Positions 16,293-24,217 of a stretch of DNA of 64,000 nt are shown here, one piece after another; position 1 is the first letter of the stretch, and each line of letters begins with the position of its first letter. Below the pieces are notes generated by a model. That model had not been told where the DNA came from. It was given only the letters and a program-made list of their open reading frames with translations, and did not search any database. The DNA comes from Bog-159 sp963707465 (GTDB lineage Bacteria; Acidobacteriota; Terriglobia; Bryobacterales; Bryobacteraceae). The position numbers were made by a program, and so were the translations under genes. The DNA lies in contig CAVPQK010000024.1 in NCBI GenBank assembly GCA_963707465.1, positions 806,001-870,000 of the forward strand, written 5' to 3'.

Positions 16293-18434
16293 ATGGATCG
16301 CCGGAACTTCTTCAAGATTCTCTCGGCCTCATCGGCAGCGTTGGGCGGCTGCGGCGGGAAGGCCGACAAGGTCATTCCCCTCCTGGTCCCCGACCATGAA
16401 ATTGTGCCCGGCGAGGAGCAGTGGCATCCCGCGGTTTGCGCCGGGTGCGGTGCGGGGTGCGCCACGGTGGTGCGCATCATGGAGGGTATTCGAACCGTCG
16501 AGCGCGACGGCGCAGAGTTTCGCCAGCGCATCGCCGCGATCAAGAAGATTGAAGGTAATCCGCTCGATCCGATCTCCGGCGGGCACCTCTGCGCGCGCGG
16601 TCAAGCATCGGTACAAGCCCTGTACCACCCCGATCGCCTGCGCGGCCCCATGAAACGCACCGGGCAGCGCGGCCAGGCACAGTTTGCGGCGATCTCGTGG
16701 AACGATGCCATCGCTCAAGTTGCCGAAAAGCTGGCACAAGTGCGATCCGCCGATCCCGCCGGAATCGTCTTCCTCGCCAGGGCCCAAGCCGGCTCGCGCT
16801 CTGCTACCATCGCCCGCTTCACAGAGGCGCTGGGCGCTCCCGCTCCCGTCGTTTGCTCTATCGCCGATCACGCGGCCGAGCGCCAAGCCGCCGAGATAGT
16901 CTTCGGATGGACGGGCCTGCCGGTCTACGATCTTGCTCGCGCTGACTACACGCTGGGCGTGGGCGCCGACTTCCTGGGCGGCTGGGCCTCGCCGGTCTAC
17001 TATGCGCGGCAGTTCGGCGAATTTCGCCAGGGCCGGCGGCAGATCCGCGGCCAGCTCGTACAGGCTGAGTCGCGCCTCTCGGTGACGGCCGCGGCCGCCG
17101 ATCGGTGGCTGCCGCTCCGCCCCGGCACGGAGCCGCAGTTTCTGGCTGCCGTGGGGAGCCTGCTGCTGGATGGCCGGCTCGCGCGGAATGCCGCAGCGCT
17201 TCCGAAGCCCGTGGCCCGGGCCTTTCAGGAAGCCGACCCAGCCCGTCTGCTGGCGGCCTGCGGGCTCGATGAGAAGCGCGTGCGGCAGATTGTCCAGGAA
17301 CTGGGCGAATCGGAAGCCCCGCTGGTACTCGCCGGCGCATCCATCCCGCAAACAAATTCGGTGGACGCGATGGTCGCTTCTCACTACATCAACCTGATGT
17401 TGGGCAGCGTCGGCAAACCCGGCGGCGTGCTGGCTCCCGCGGCCACGGAGCAGCCTCTCGGGAATCGAGCGATCGTGCAGGCACTGTCGCACGCGCGGGT
17501 GGTGTTCATCGATGGCGCGAACCCGGTCTACGCGATGCCGCGCTCCGTGGGCGCGGTGGACGCGCTGGCGCGCGCCGAGCTGGTGGTCGCCTTCGGGACC
17601 TTTCCGGACGACTCCTCCGCCTGGGCCGACATCCTGATGCCGGACCACCATGAACTCGAATCCGCGATGGCGCTGGCGCCGGCGGTCTCCACGCAACGGG
17701 CGGTCGCGGTATCCACGCCATTCGTCGAGCCGCTGTATGACACGCGCGCCGTGGAAACGACGCTGGCCGAACTGGCCACCAAAATCGGCGCCGAGTGCCC
17801 GCCCGTAACTCCCAAAGATATCGTGGAGCCCTTGCTCGCAGGCAGCCTAACCTATGAAGATGTCGCGCGCGAAGGCGGCATCTGGCTCGACCCGCCGCCG
17901 CCCACGCCGCCGCGGCCCAATGCGGTTACCCCGGACTTGGCGCCAGCCCGCTTCGAAGGCGATCCCGCCCAATATCCGTACCATTTCCAGCCCTACGTGT
18001 CGCTGCAATTTCACGATGGCAGCGGCGCGAACCTCCCGTGGCTGCAAGAGCTGCCCGACCCGACCTCGAGCTCCATCTGGGGCTTACCTGTGGAGATCGA
18101 TCCCGGGACCGCGGGGAAGTTACGGGTGGCGAACGGCGACATGGTGCGGGTGGAGTCGCCTTACGGGTGGCTCGAAGCGCCGGCGTACGTCCACCCCGGC
18201 GCTATCCCAGGGGTCGTCAGCATGGCGATCGGCGATGGGCATGCGAACTTTACACGCTACGCTTCCGGCCGTGGCGCCAACCCGCTTTCGATCCTGGCGC
18301 CGGTTTGGGACACTTCGACTGGCGCCCTCATCTCAGGCGCCACTCGGGTTCGCCTGGCACGCACCGGCGGCCGGCGCGGCTGGACCCAGTTCTCGACCAC
18401 GGACCGGCAGGAGAGAGGGTTCGATGAAAGGTAA
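16293..18434 (+). CDS. molybdopterin oxidoreductase-family subunit, ActB1-like, with Fe-S motif
   Basis: A 713-residue protein of the molybdopterin oxidoreductase fold. The N-terminus RRNFFK resembles a Tat signal and is followed by ALGGC, a lipobox, so it is probably a Tat-exported lipoprotein. Cys49, Cys52, Cys56 (CAGCGAGC) and Cys100 (GGHLCARG) form the classical [4Fe-4S] motif of this superfamily, followed by EGNP and YHPDR motifs. Known ActB sequences usually lack these cysteines and molybdenum, so this subunit may still hold a cluster and possibly a cofactor. In canonical complexes this region is fused to the four-cluster Fe-S domain; here that is the next gene. Position between a pentaheme cytochrome and an NrfD-type gene supports an Act-like complex. 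Confidence 0.85.
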   Translation: MDRRNFFKILSASSAALGGCGGKADKVIPLLVPDHEIVPGEEQWHPAVCAGCGAGCATVVRIMEGIRTVERDGAEFRQRIAAIKKIEGNPLDPISGGHLCARGQASVQALYHPDRLRGPMKRTGQRGQAQFAAISWNDAIAQVAEKLAQVRSADPAGIVFLARAQAGSRSATIARFTEALGAPAPVVCSIADHAAERQAAEIVFGWTGLPVYDLARADYTLGVGADFLGGWASPVYYARQFGEFRQGRRQIRGQLVQAESRLSVTAAAADRWLPLRPGTEPQFLAAVGSLLLDGRLARNAAALPKPVARAFQEADPARLLAACGLDEKRVRQIVQELGESEAPLVLAGASIPQTNSVDAMVASHYINLMLGSVGKPGGVLAPAATEQPLGNRAIVQALSHARVVFIDGANPVYAMPRSVGAVDALARAELVVAFGTFPDDSSAWADILMPDHHELESAMALAPAVSTQRAVAVSTPFVEPLYDTRAVETTLAELATKIGAECPPVTPKDIVEPLLAGSLTYEDVAREGGIWLDPPPPTPPRPNAVTPDLAPARFEGDPAQYPYHFQPYVSLQFHDGSGANLPWLQELPDPTSSSIWGLPVEIDPGTAGKLRVANGDMVRVESPYGWLEAPAYVHPGAIPGVVSMAIGDGHANFTRYASGRGANPLSILAPVWDTSTGALISGATRVRLARTGGRRGWTQFSTTDRQERGFDER

Positions 18435-18447
18435 ACAGGAGGCAGGT

Positions 18448-19131
18448 ATGGAACACCGTTGGGGAATGGCCATCGATTTGGACCGCTGCACGGGCTGCGA
18501 AGCTTGCGTCGTGGCATGCCACGCCGAAAATAACCTGCCGGTCTCGACTCCCGAGCAGGCTGCCCGTGGACGCACGGCGCACTGGATTCGGATCGACCGA
18601 TACTATGAGGGCGAGTTCCCGGACATCAAGGTCCGCTACATGCCGGTGCTGTGCCAGCACTGCGACGACGCGCCCTGCGAGCCCGTGTGTCCCACTTACG
18701 CGACCTATCATAATCCGGAGGGGCTCAACGTGCAGGTCTACAATCGTTGTGTCGGCACCTTCTACTGCGCCAACAACTGCCCCTATACGGTGCGGTACTT
18801 CAACTGGTTCGCCCCGGATTGGCCGGAGCCGCTCGCCTTGCAGCATAACCCGGATGTGGCGGTGCGGCCGGCCGGCGTAATGGAGAAATGCACGTTTTGC
18901 ATTCAGCGGATCAAGCGGGCCAAGCAGGACGCGGCCGGGGAGGGCCGGCCGCTCGCGGATGGCGATGTGCAGCCGGCGTGCGTGCAGTCGTGTCCCGCCG
19001 AGGCGATGGTGTTCGGCGACCTCAATGACCCCGGCAGCAAAGTTTCGCGCCTCGCCGGGCACGGCCGTGCCACTCGCCTGCTCGAGGAATTGGGGACCAA
19101 GCCAAAGGTGTTTTACCTGCAAAAAGGTTAA
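18448..19131 (+). CDS. four-cluster Fe-S subunit, ActB2/NrfC-like
   Basis: A 227-residue ferredoxin-like electron relay. Cysteine groups appear in order: CTGCEACVVAC, CQHCDDAPCEPVC, CVGTFYCANNC, CTFCIQRIKRAKQ and CVQSC. This is the DmsB/NrfC/ActB2 pattern, which holds up to four clusters. It should pass electrons between the membrane subunit and the heme subunits. Two ATGs compete. The one at 18448 has AGGAGG five bases upstream and is chosen. The one at 18424 overlaps the previous gene by 11 bases. No signal peptide is seen, so export would have to occur together with the Tat-signal-bearing large subunit. ActC starts 7 bases downstream. Confidence 0.87.
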   Translation: MEHRWGMAIDLDRCTGCEACVVACHAENNLPVSTPEQAARGRTAHWIRIDRYYEGEFPDIKVRYMPVLCQHCDDAPCEPVCPTYATYHNPEGLNVQVYNRCVGTFYCANNCPYTVRYFNWFAPDWPEPLALQHNPDVAVRPAGVMEKCTFCIQRIKRAKQDAAGEGRPLADGDVQPACVQSCPAEAMVFGDLNDPGSKVSRLAGHGRATRLLEELGTKPKVFYLQKG

Positions 19132-19137
19132 GCCGGC

Positions 19138-20454
19138 ATGTCGCCCGCGCCTGAGCTTCTCCCCTATCATCAAATTCGACAGGATCTGTTCCGCCCGCTT
19201 TCGCGCGTCAGCGGCCGGTACGTGCTTGCCACCGTCATCGCCTTTTTTGTGGGCGCCGGCGGTCTCGCCGCATGGGGCCTTCAGATTCACTCCGGAATGG
19301 GCGTCACAGGCTTGCAGCGGCCGGTGTTCTGGGGAATCTACATCGTCGATTTCGTTTTCTGGATCGGCATCTCGCACGCCGGCACGCTCATCTCCGCGAT
19401 TCTGCGGCTCACCGGCGCGGCCTGGCGCAAGCCCGTTACGCGCGCGGCCGAGGCCATCACGGTCTTCGCGCTCATGATCGGCGGCATGTTCCCCATCATC
19501 CATTTAGGCCGCGCCTGGCTGTTTTACTGGCTGCTGCCCTATCCCAACTCGCGGATGCTTTGGCCCAACTTCCGCTCTCCGCTGCTTTGGGATCTCACCG
19601 CCATCGTCACCTACGTCACCGGCAGCGTCATCTATCTGTACCTGCCGCTGATCCCCGATCTGGCGCAGCATGGCGAGCACAATACGCCGTGGCGGCAACG
19701 GCTCTACCGTACGCTGTCGCTCGGCTGGACGGGCAGCGACCGCGAGTGGCACGCGCTCGAGCGCGCCATGAAGCTGATGGCCTGCATCATCCTGGCGGTG
19801 GCGGTTTCGGTGCACACGGTGGTGGCCTGGGATTTCGCGATGGCCATTGCGCCTATGTGGCACAGCACCATCTTCGGGCCGTATTTTGTCACGGGCGCAA
19901 TCTTCAGCGGGATCGCGGCCCTGATCCTGGTGATGGCGATGATCCGCAAGTTACTGCACCTCGAGGTCTATTTGACCAGGCACCACTTCGACCGTCTGGC
20001 CAAGCTATTGCTGCTCATGAGCCTGCTGTGGTGCTACTTCACGCTGGCCGAGAACCTGACCGTCTGGTACGGCAATGACCCCAAGGAGATGGCAGTCTTC
20101 GGCGCCCGCACCCGGGGACATTACGCGCCCTACTTCTGGAGCATGATGTTCCTGAACTTCGCGGTCCCGTTCGTGCTGCTCGGCATCCGCCGACTGCGCT
20201 CGATCGCCGGTGCCACCGTGGCCTCCGTCGCGGTGCTGATCGGTATGTGGATCGAGCGGTTCGTCATCGTCGTTCCCACGCTCGCGAACCCGCGGCTGCC
20301 CGCGGCATCCGGTTTCTACACGCCCACGTGGGTCGAAGCCGCGATCACCGCGGCCACTTTTGCCGCCATGGCCATGCTGTACATGATTTTCGCGAAGCTG
20401 TTTCCGATGATCGCCGTGTGGGAGTTTAAGCCACATCCGCAGGAGGATAACTGA
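19138..20454 (+). CDS. actC: NrfD/PsrC-like quinol-binding membrane subunit, ActC-like
   Basis: A 438-residue polytopic protein with about ten hydrophobic segments, in the NrfD/PsrC family. Conserved features include FWIGISHAGTLISAILRL near residue 80 and WPLHLGRAWLFYWLLPYPN-like sequence near residue 125 (here IIHLGRAWLFYWLLPYPN). WDFAMAIAPMWHSTIFGPYF near residue 230 is typical of ActC/ActF. It binds and oxidises menaquinol or ubiquinol and may take part in proton movement. The stop TGA at 20452-20454 overlaps the CTG start of the next gene. Alternative complex III normally has a second NrfD-like subunit, ActF; no such gene follows here. Confidence 0.9.
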   Translation: MSPAPELLPYHQIRQDLFRPLSRVSGRYVLATVIAFFVGAGGLAAWGLQIHSGMGVTGLQRPVFWGIYIVDFVFWIGISHAGTLISAILRLTGAAWRKPVTRAAEAITVFALMIGGMFPIIHLGRAWLFYWLLPYPNSRMLWPNFRSPLLWDLTAIVTYVTGSVIYLYLPLIPDLAQHGEHNTPWRQRLYRTLSLGWTGSDREWHALERAMKLMACIILAVAVSVHTVVAWDFAMAIAPMWHSTIFGPYFVTGAIFSGIAALILVMAMIRKLLHLEVYLTRHHFDRLAKLLLLMSLLWCYFTLAENLTVWYGNDPKEMAVFGARTRGHYAPYFWSMMFLNFAVPFVLLGIRRLRSIAGATVASVAVLIGMWIERFVIVVPTLANPRLPAASGFYTPTWVEAAITAATFAAMAMLYMIFAKLFPMIAVWEFKPHPQEDN

Positions 20455-20960
20455 CTACCTATCTGGTTGCCGAATTCCGCGAGAAGGACGGAGTTGCCGC
20501 GGCCATCCGGTCGCTACGCGCGAGCGGTATCGCCCCCGCGGATCTGGACGTCTACTCCGAGGAGCCGGTGGAGTTTCCCCGCGGCGTGCTGGACCGGCCC
20601 AGCCACATGTCTGTCGCGTCGGTGTTGGGCGCGACCCTGTTCGGCACGCTCGCCACCGCTTTCATCCGCTGGACGCAACACGACTACCGCCTGGTCACGG
20701 GCGGCATGCCGATCTTTTCGTTCTGGGCGACAGGTGTGATCACGTTCGAGATGACGATGTTAGGCGCAATCGTGTTTACCTTCGGCGGGTTCCTTTGGGA
20801 AAGCGGCCTTGTCCGCCGGGCCAAGATAAAAGCGCCCGTGCCGGATGTAGATCCCGGCGCGGTGTGCCTGAGGGTGCGCTGCCGCGGCCAGGAAGCCGCC
20901 CAGGCCGAAGAAGCCATGCGCAGCGCCGGCGCGGTCGAGGTTCAGGGATGGGAAGCGTGA
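20451..20960 (+). CDS. actD: ActD-like small membrane subunit (DUF3341), CTG start
   Basis: A 169-residue protein. It begins TTYLVAEFREKDGVAAAIRS after the initiator, which is how ActD proteins start, and has two membrane helices near residues 55-75 and 90-120 (HMSVASVLGATLFGTLATAF, FWATGVITFEMTMLGAIVF). No ATG, GTG or TTG exists at the right place. CTG at 20451 lies four bases after AGGAGG (20441-20446) and overlaps the ActC stop as CTGA. That makes CTG the most likely start; an ATG start at 20601 would delete the conserved N-terminus and part of the fold. The role is structural support of the quinol-oxidising core. Confidence 0.82.
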   Translation: MTTYLVAEFREKDGVAAAIRSLRASGIAPADLDVYSEEPVEFPRGVLDRPSHMSVASVLGATLFGTLATAFIRWTQHDYRLVTGGMPIFSFWATGVITFEMTMLGAIVFTFGGFLWESGLVRRAKIKAPVPDVDPGAVCLRVRCRGQEAAQAEEAMRSAGAVEVQGWEA

Positions 20961-21298
20961 TCCGGCAAGCTGCGCTGGCTGTGGCTTTCGCCGCCGCGTT
21001 GGCGGGCGACGCCCGACAGCCGCCCCCCTGGGAGAGAAACCATCTGCGGATCGGCCAGGCGCTATACCGCGAAAACTGCGCGGTTTGCCACGACATCGAC
21101 CGGGCGCAATCGAAGAAGTTCGGCCCGAGCTTCTACCAACTCTTCCGGCGCACGCAAATGCCGATTGCCAAAGTCAAACCCAACCGCGAATATATCAAGG
21201 TGCGGGTTAAATTCGGCGGCGCCCTGATGCCCGCATTCCGCGGCTGGCTGACCGACCGCCAGATCGATAGCCTGATCGATTACATCGCCTCCAAGTGA
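20948..21298 (+). CDS. actE: monoheme cytochrome c, ActE-like
   Basis: A 116-residue exported cytochrome c. A short signal region (VIRQAALAVAFAAALAGDA) is followed by one heme motif CAVCH near residue 45 and a methionine ligand candidate in GALMPAFRGWLT near residue 95. In alternative complex III, ActE hands electrons to the terminal oxidase or a soluble carrier. The ATG at 20948 overlaps the ActD gene by 13 bases. A GTG at 20957, which overlaps the ActD stop by GTGA, is an alternative start. Unlike some ActE proteins it has no lipobox. It is the last gene of the cluster; a hairpin-rich region follows. Confidence 0.85.
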   Translation: MGSVIRQAALAVAFAAALAGDARQPPPWERNHLRIGQALYRENCAVCHDIDRAQSKKFGPSFYQLFRRTQMPIAKVKPNREYIKVRVKFGGALMPAFRGWLTDRQIDSLIDYIASK

Positions 21299-21517
21299 GT
21301 CATCACCCGGGAGAGGCCGCCGCAGGCTGAGAGCCTAATGCCGCATAGTTGCCCCAGGAATGAACAGCGATATAAATTGTGGGGCAGGCCCTCGGCCTGC
21401 GGCGGCCTCTTAGGCCGCCCTCTTCCGGTGCAAGAGTTGCGATTTTCGGGCGAAAGCGGGGACACGGGCCCCGCGCAGGCCTAGACTAGGGCCTGCGGCC
21501 GAGGCCGGCCCCACAAT
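21299..21517. repeat. hairpin-rich region with a 144-base element bounded by inverted repeats
   Basis: AGGC-TGAGA-GCCT at 21324-21336 is a small hairpin. The stretch 21375-21518 starts AATTGTGGGGC and ends GCCCCACAATT, an 11-base perfect inverted repeat. Inside are GCAGGCC-CTC-GGCCTGC and GGCGGCC-TCTTA-GGCCGCC hairpins. It may end the cytochrome transcript and could be a small non-autonomous mobile repeat. The right arm touches the stop codon of the next gene. Confidence 0.75.
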
Positions 21518-21745
21518 TTAAGTCGCTGAGCCTTCCGACTTTTCGGCGCTCCCCTTGGATCCCGTGAGCTTAGAACGGACCGCCCGGGCGAACTTCGCAA
21601 ATGGGCCACGGCCGGCATCCGGGCGGCTGGCGTCGCGAGCGGCCTGGATTTGCTCGTGTGTTCTCACGTCGGGCTGCGATGTCTTCGAGTGCAGCTTGGC
21701 TCTGGCAACCTGCCGCTTGTGGCGTTTGGCGAGTCTCTTGTCCAT
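21518..21745 (-). CDS. small basic hypothetical protein
   Basis: A 75-residue protein rich in Lys and Arg at its start (MDKRLAKRHKRQVARAKLHS) with a middle part PDVRTHEQIQAARDASRP and a basic C-terminus. I do not recognise a family. The composition suggests nucleic-acid binding, but that is a guess. The start ATG at 21745 has no strong Shine-Dalgarno. Its stop codon lies in the right arm of the inverted-repeat element, so the end of the protein may have been altered by it. It could be a chance reading frame; the lack of low-complexity bias in the middle part argues mildly for a real gene. Confidence 0.45.
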   Translation of the reverse strand: MDKRLAKRHKRQVARAKLHSKTSQPDVRTHEQIQAARDASRPDAGRGPFAKFARAVRSKLTGSKGSAEKSEGSAT

Positions 21746-21768
21746 AGCTCAACAGTACAACATCCGGC

Positions 21769-22027
21769 TTACTCCGCGCGCAGAGCTTCCATCGGCGAAA
21801 TGCGGCTGGCCTTGAGCGCAGGAATTAGCGAGACCAGGAACGCCGACAACCCCAACGCCGCGACGGCCGTCAGCACCACGAAAGGATCGTTCGGATCCAT
21901 TCCGTAAAGCTGATTACCCAAAAATCGACCCGTGGCATACGTCAACGGCAGACCAAGAACGAGCCCGGCCACGATCAGCCTGAACGTCCCGCGCAGGATT
22001 AGGCAGGAGGCCAGTTTTACTCTTCAT
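21769..22027 (-). pseudogene. deletion scar: PadR start codons joined to the last 70 codons of an ADOP permease
   Basis: From the right, ATG at 22027 begins MKSKTGLL, which resembles the first residues of PadR regulators (compare MKEKTDVLQ in the PadR gene at 38.2 kb). Just after it the sequence becomes the C-terminus of an ADOP permease in another frame: LILRGTFRLIVAGLVLGLPL through to LKASRISPMEALRAE. The corresponding end of the intact permease at 35.1 kb is LILRGAFGLIIVGLLTGLPV ... LRASSISPQEALRAE. The whole middle, about 340 bases of regulator and 2.5 kb of permease if it resembled the intact locus, is missing. The upstream operator is still present. No function is expected. Confidence 0.72.
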
Positions 22028-22073
22028 TGGCTTCCCAATAGGAAGCATGGCCCAGTTTCATTGGGAAAGCAAC
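22027..22073. promoter_or_regulatory. operator-like inverted repeat left at the deleted PadR locus
   Basis: TTCCCAATAGGAAGC (22032-22046) faces TTTCATTGGGAAAGC (22056-22070). The region shares GGAAAGCAACAGGA-type sequence and overall order with the region before the intact PadR gene at 38.27-38.32 kb. It is probably the old PadR promoter/operator, now orphaned. Confidence 0.55.
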
Positions 22074-22121
22074 AGGAACGCCGCCGCGTCGAAGACTTCG
22101 CGGCTGGCGAGAGGAATACTC

Positions 22122-22871
22122 CTAGCCGGCTAGTTCGCGTGCCCGCTTCGCGCCCCGATTCCGAAGCCACGCGACAAGATCTTGGTTGCCGCTTTGTAGC
22201 GCACAATCGAGCGGGGTGGTCTTCTCCCAGCCTACCCAATTCATGTTTGCGCCTTTCCCGGTGAGATACCGGGCAGTTTCCAACTCGCCGCCCCGGCAGG
22301 CGTGCCAGAGCGCGGCGGTGATTTGGTCACTCGCCGGCTTGGGCTCTTGCTCGAAGCAGGTGACCAAACGATCCAGCAGGCCGAGCGCCGCGGACTCCGT
22401 AAATGTGGTTTTCGCCCCCCGTTCGAGCAACCGCCGTGCCGCGTTCCACTGGGCGAAGATGACCGCGTCGGACATGGCGGTGCCGTTGGTGAAAATGGCT
22501 CCCGGGCTTTCGATATTGGCGCCGCCATCGAGCAAGGCATCGAGGGCGTCCACGTCGTTGCTACTGGCGGCCCAGTGGAGAGGCGCTTCCGGCGCGTTAC
22601 CACCCACCATCGGGGCGTCGGGGTCCGCGCCCCGTGCAATGAGGAGTCCGATGGTCTGCGAGACACTGGGGAAATGGCCGGGCCAATCGGCCGCAATGTG
22701 GAGCAGTGTGCGGCCGGCCCCCTTTGGGGCGACGATGCGCGCCTTGGAAATCAGAGGGTCACTGTCCAGCAATTTCCTCAACGCCCCGACATCTCCTGTC
22801 TGGATCGCACTCGTCAGGGCTTGGGCTAGCGGTTCGCTAGCTGGTATTTCCATGGCGTCGGAACGGATCAT
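22122..22871 (-). CDS. ankyrin-repeat protein
   Basis: A 249-residue soluble protein with about five ankyrin repeats. Readable units include GRTLLHIAADWPG...VSQTIGLLIARGADPD, EAPLHWAASSNDVDALDALL, and TAALWHACRGGELETARYLT followed by KGANMNWVGWEKTTPLDCAL. Ankyrin stacks bind partner proteins; the partner is unknown. The ATG at 22871 overlaps the stop of the upstream gene by ATGA, so the two are likely co-expressed. A second in-frame ATG at 22853 (MEIPASEP) could be the true start. No signal peptide or membrane segment is seen. Confidence 0.83.
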   Translation of the reverse strand: MIRSDAMEIPASEPLAQALTSAIQTGDVGALRKLLDSDPLISKARIVAPKGAGRTLLHIAADWPGHFPSVSQTIGLLIARGADPDAPMVGGNAPEAPLHWAASSNDVDALDALLDGGANIESPGAIFTNGTAMSDAVIFAQWNAARRLLERGAKTTFTESAALGLLDRLVTCFEQEPKPASDQITAALWHACRGGELETARYLTGKGANMNWVGWEKTTPLDCALQSGNQDLVAWLRNRGAKRARELAG

Positions 22872-23647
22872 CGCTCACTCGTTTCCAGGCGCGGCGCCGG
22901 AAAGGCCAGAAGTTGCCGCTGGTATACTTCGTCCACCTCAGAGAACGGTTTGTGTTCACCAGTGTAGAGAACCGCCCGATGCTCGAACAAGGCATCGGGA
23001 ATCGTAAGAGCCCCGCCGGTCGCGGCAGGCGGCGCGAATGCACCGCGCTCCCAGCCATCCGGGAGCGGGGACCACAAAAGCCGGACCTCGAACGTTTGCC
23101 GATACGGCTCCAAGGGCTGCACAACCTTCCCGAACGGCGTGCCGGTGGTATCGAGCAGTCGATTCATGGCGGCTGTCAAGCGGTCCGGCACGTACCAGTT
23201 ATCCGCTTCGGAGAGAATCCGGTTCCCACAGCGCAGCTGGACCCGGCGATATTTCACTTCGGCTGGCGAAGTCACTTGCAGGCGCTGTCTTTGTTCCGCC
23301 GTCGGGGCCTTGGTCACGCCTCGCGAGAGCTCCGCGACAACAGCCGGATCTTTGGCAAGCTGATGGTCGCGGCACCAGCTCTCCAGCGTCAGCGTCGCAC
23401 TGCGGCTGGCAAGCACCTCCGCGTTGAGCGTTTCGACCAGCGCGAGTGCCTGCAACCTCGCCACGTAGGTGTCGGGCCACGCGGGTAATTCCTGCGCGTA
23501 CGACGCCACGGCCATCGTGGTTGCAACGGCGAGGACGCTTGCAAGGCCGACGGCGGGCCGAAAACTTCTGGGGCGAATGCCCGCGCGTTTTGGGCGCATG
23601 GCAGCTGTTCCAAGGCGGCTAATAAGGGCGTGAGCGTCAGCGTGCAT
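22868..23647 (-). CDS. exported protein, possibly of the chorismate lyase-like fold
   Basis: A 259-residue protein with an N-terminal hydrophobic segment (VGLASVLAVATTMAVASYAQ) that looks like a signal peptide or anchor. The segment LRCGNRILSEADNWYVPDRL followed by MNRLLDTTGTPFGKVVQPL resembles chorismate pyruvate-lyase-like proteins, in which a similar LG/TPLGK loop shapes the ligand pocket. Known family members cleave chorismate to 4-hydroxybenzoate, but an exported version more probably only shares the fold. The start may be the ATG at 23647 or MRPKRAG at 23599. It is followed, with a 4-base overlap, by the ankyrin gene. Confidence 0.62.
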   Translation of the reverse strand: MHADAHALISRLGTAAMRPKRAGIRPRSFRPAVGLASVLAVATTMAVASYAQELPAWPDTYVARLQALALVETLNAEVLASRSATLTLESWCRDHQLAKDPAVVAELSRGVTKAPTAEQRQRLQVTSPAEVKYRRVQLRCGNRILSEADNWYVPDRLTAAMNRLLDTTGTPFGKVVQPLEPYRQTFEVRLLWSPLPDGWERGAFAPPAATGGALTIPDALFEHRAVLYTGEHKPFSEVDEVYQRQLLAFPAPRLETSER

Positions 23648-23812
23648 TGGGCCAATTCTATCGCTGTTGGTAGCCGTTTTTCAGGGCCAGCGGCATTCCG
23701 GGATGAACCCGCACACCCCAAGGACACTAGATCTTTGGTAATCTGTCTGGTGCCTGGGAAGTATTCGACCGAAACCCGAGCGGTTTCACTTCGTTGCCTC
23801 AAGGAGAAAAAC

Positions 23813-24202
23813 ATGGCTGAAACCGACCGCATCAAGTATTTGCGCTTCGCGTTGCTGTTGGTGGGTCTGATCTTCGTAGTCGGGATCTACCCGCTCACCA
23901 TTATTTGGCCGTCAGGCTGGTCGTGGCACACGGGCCAGTCAGACTACCTTCAGATGATCCTGGGCATCTACGCGACGCTGGGGGTGTTTCTATTGGTTGC
24001 GTCCCGCAATCCGCTCGCACATTTGAGCCTCATCTGGTTCACGGTGTGGTCCAGCATTGCGCATGGCGGAATTATGGCGGTACAGTCTGTGGCGAACTCC
24101 GAGCACTTGGGACATCTTTGGGGCGACGTCCTGGCGTTATTTGTTGTAGCGGCCGTCCTGGCATTCCTGACGCCACGAGGCGCGGCAGCAAAGCCTGTCT
24201 GA
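23813..24202 (+). CDS. small four-helix membrane protein of unknown function
   Basis: A 129-residue protein with four hydrophobic segments: LRFALLLVGLIFVVGIYPL, YLQMILGIYATLGVFLLV, LAHLSLIWFTVWSSIAHGG and DVLALFVVAAVLAFL. The start ATG at 23813 is supported by AAGGAG nine bases upstream; the longer frame from 23630 is not. Residues HGG within helix three may be functional. I associate it loosely with small conserved bacterial membrane proteins of unknown role (DUF-type). It is monocistronic and converges with the beta-lactamase-like gene. Confidence 0.75.
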   Translation: MAETDRIKYLRFALLLVGLIFVVGIYPLTIIWPSGWSWHTGQSDYLQMILGIYATLGVFLLVASRNPLAHLSLIWFTVWSSIAHGGIMAVQSVANSEHLGHLWGDVLALFVVAAVLAFLTPRGAAAKPV

Positions 24203-24217
24203 GTAAGGCACGCCCGG

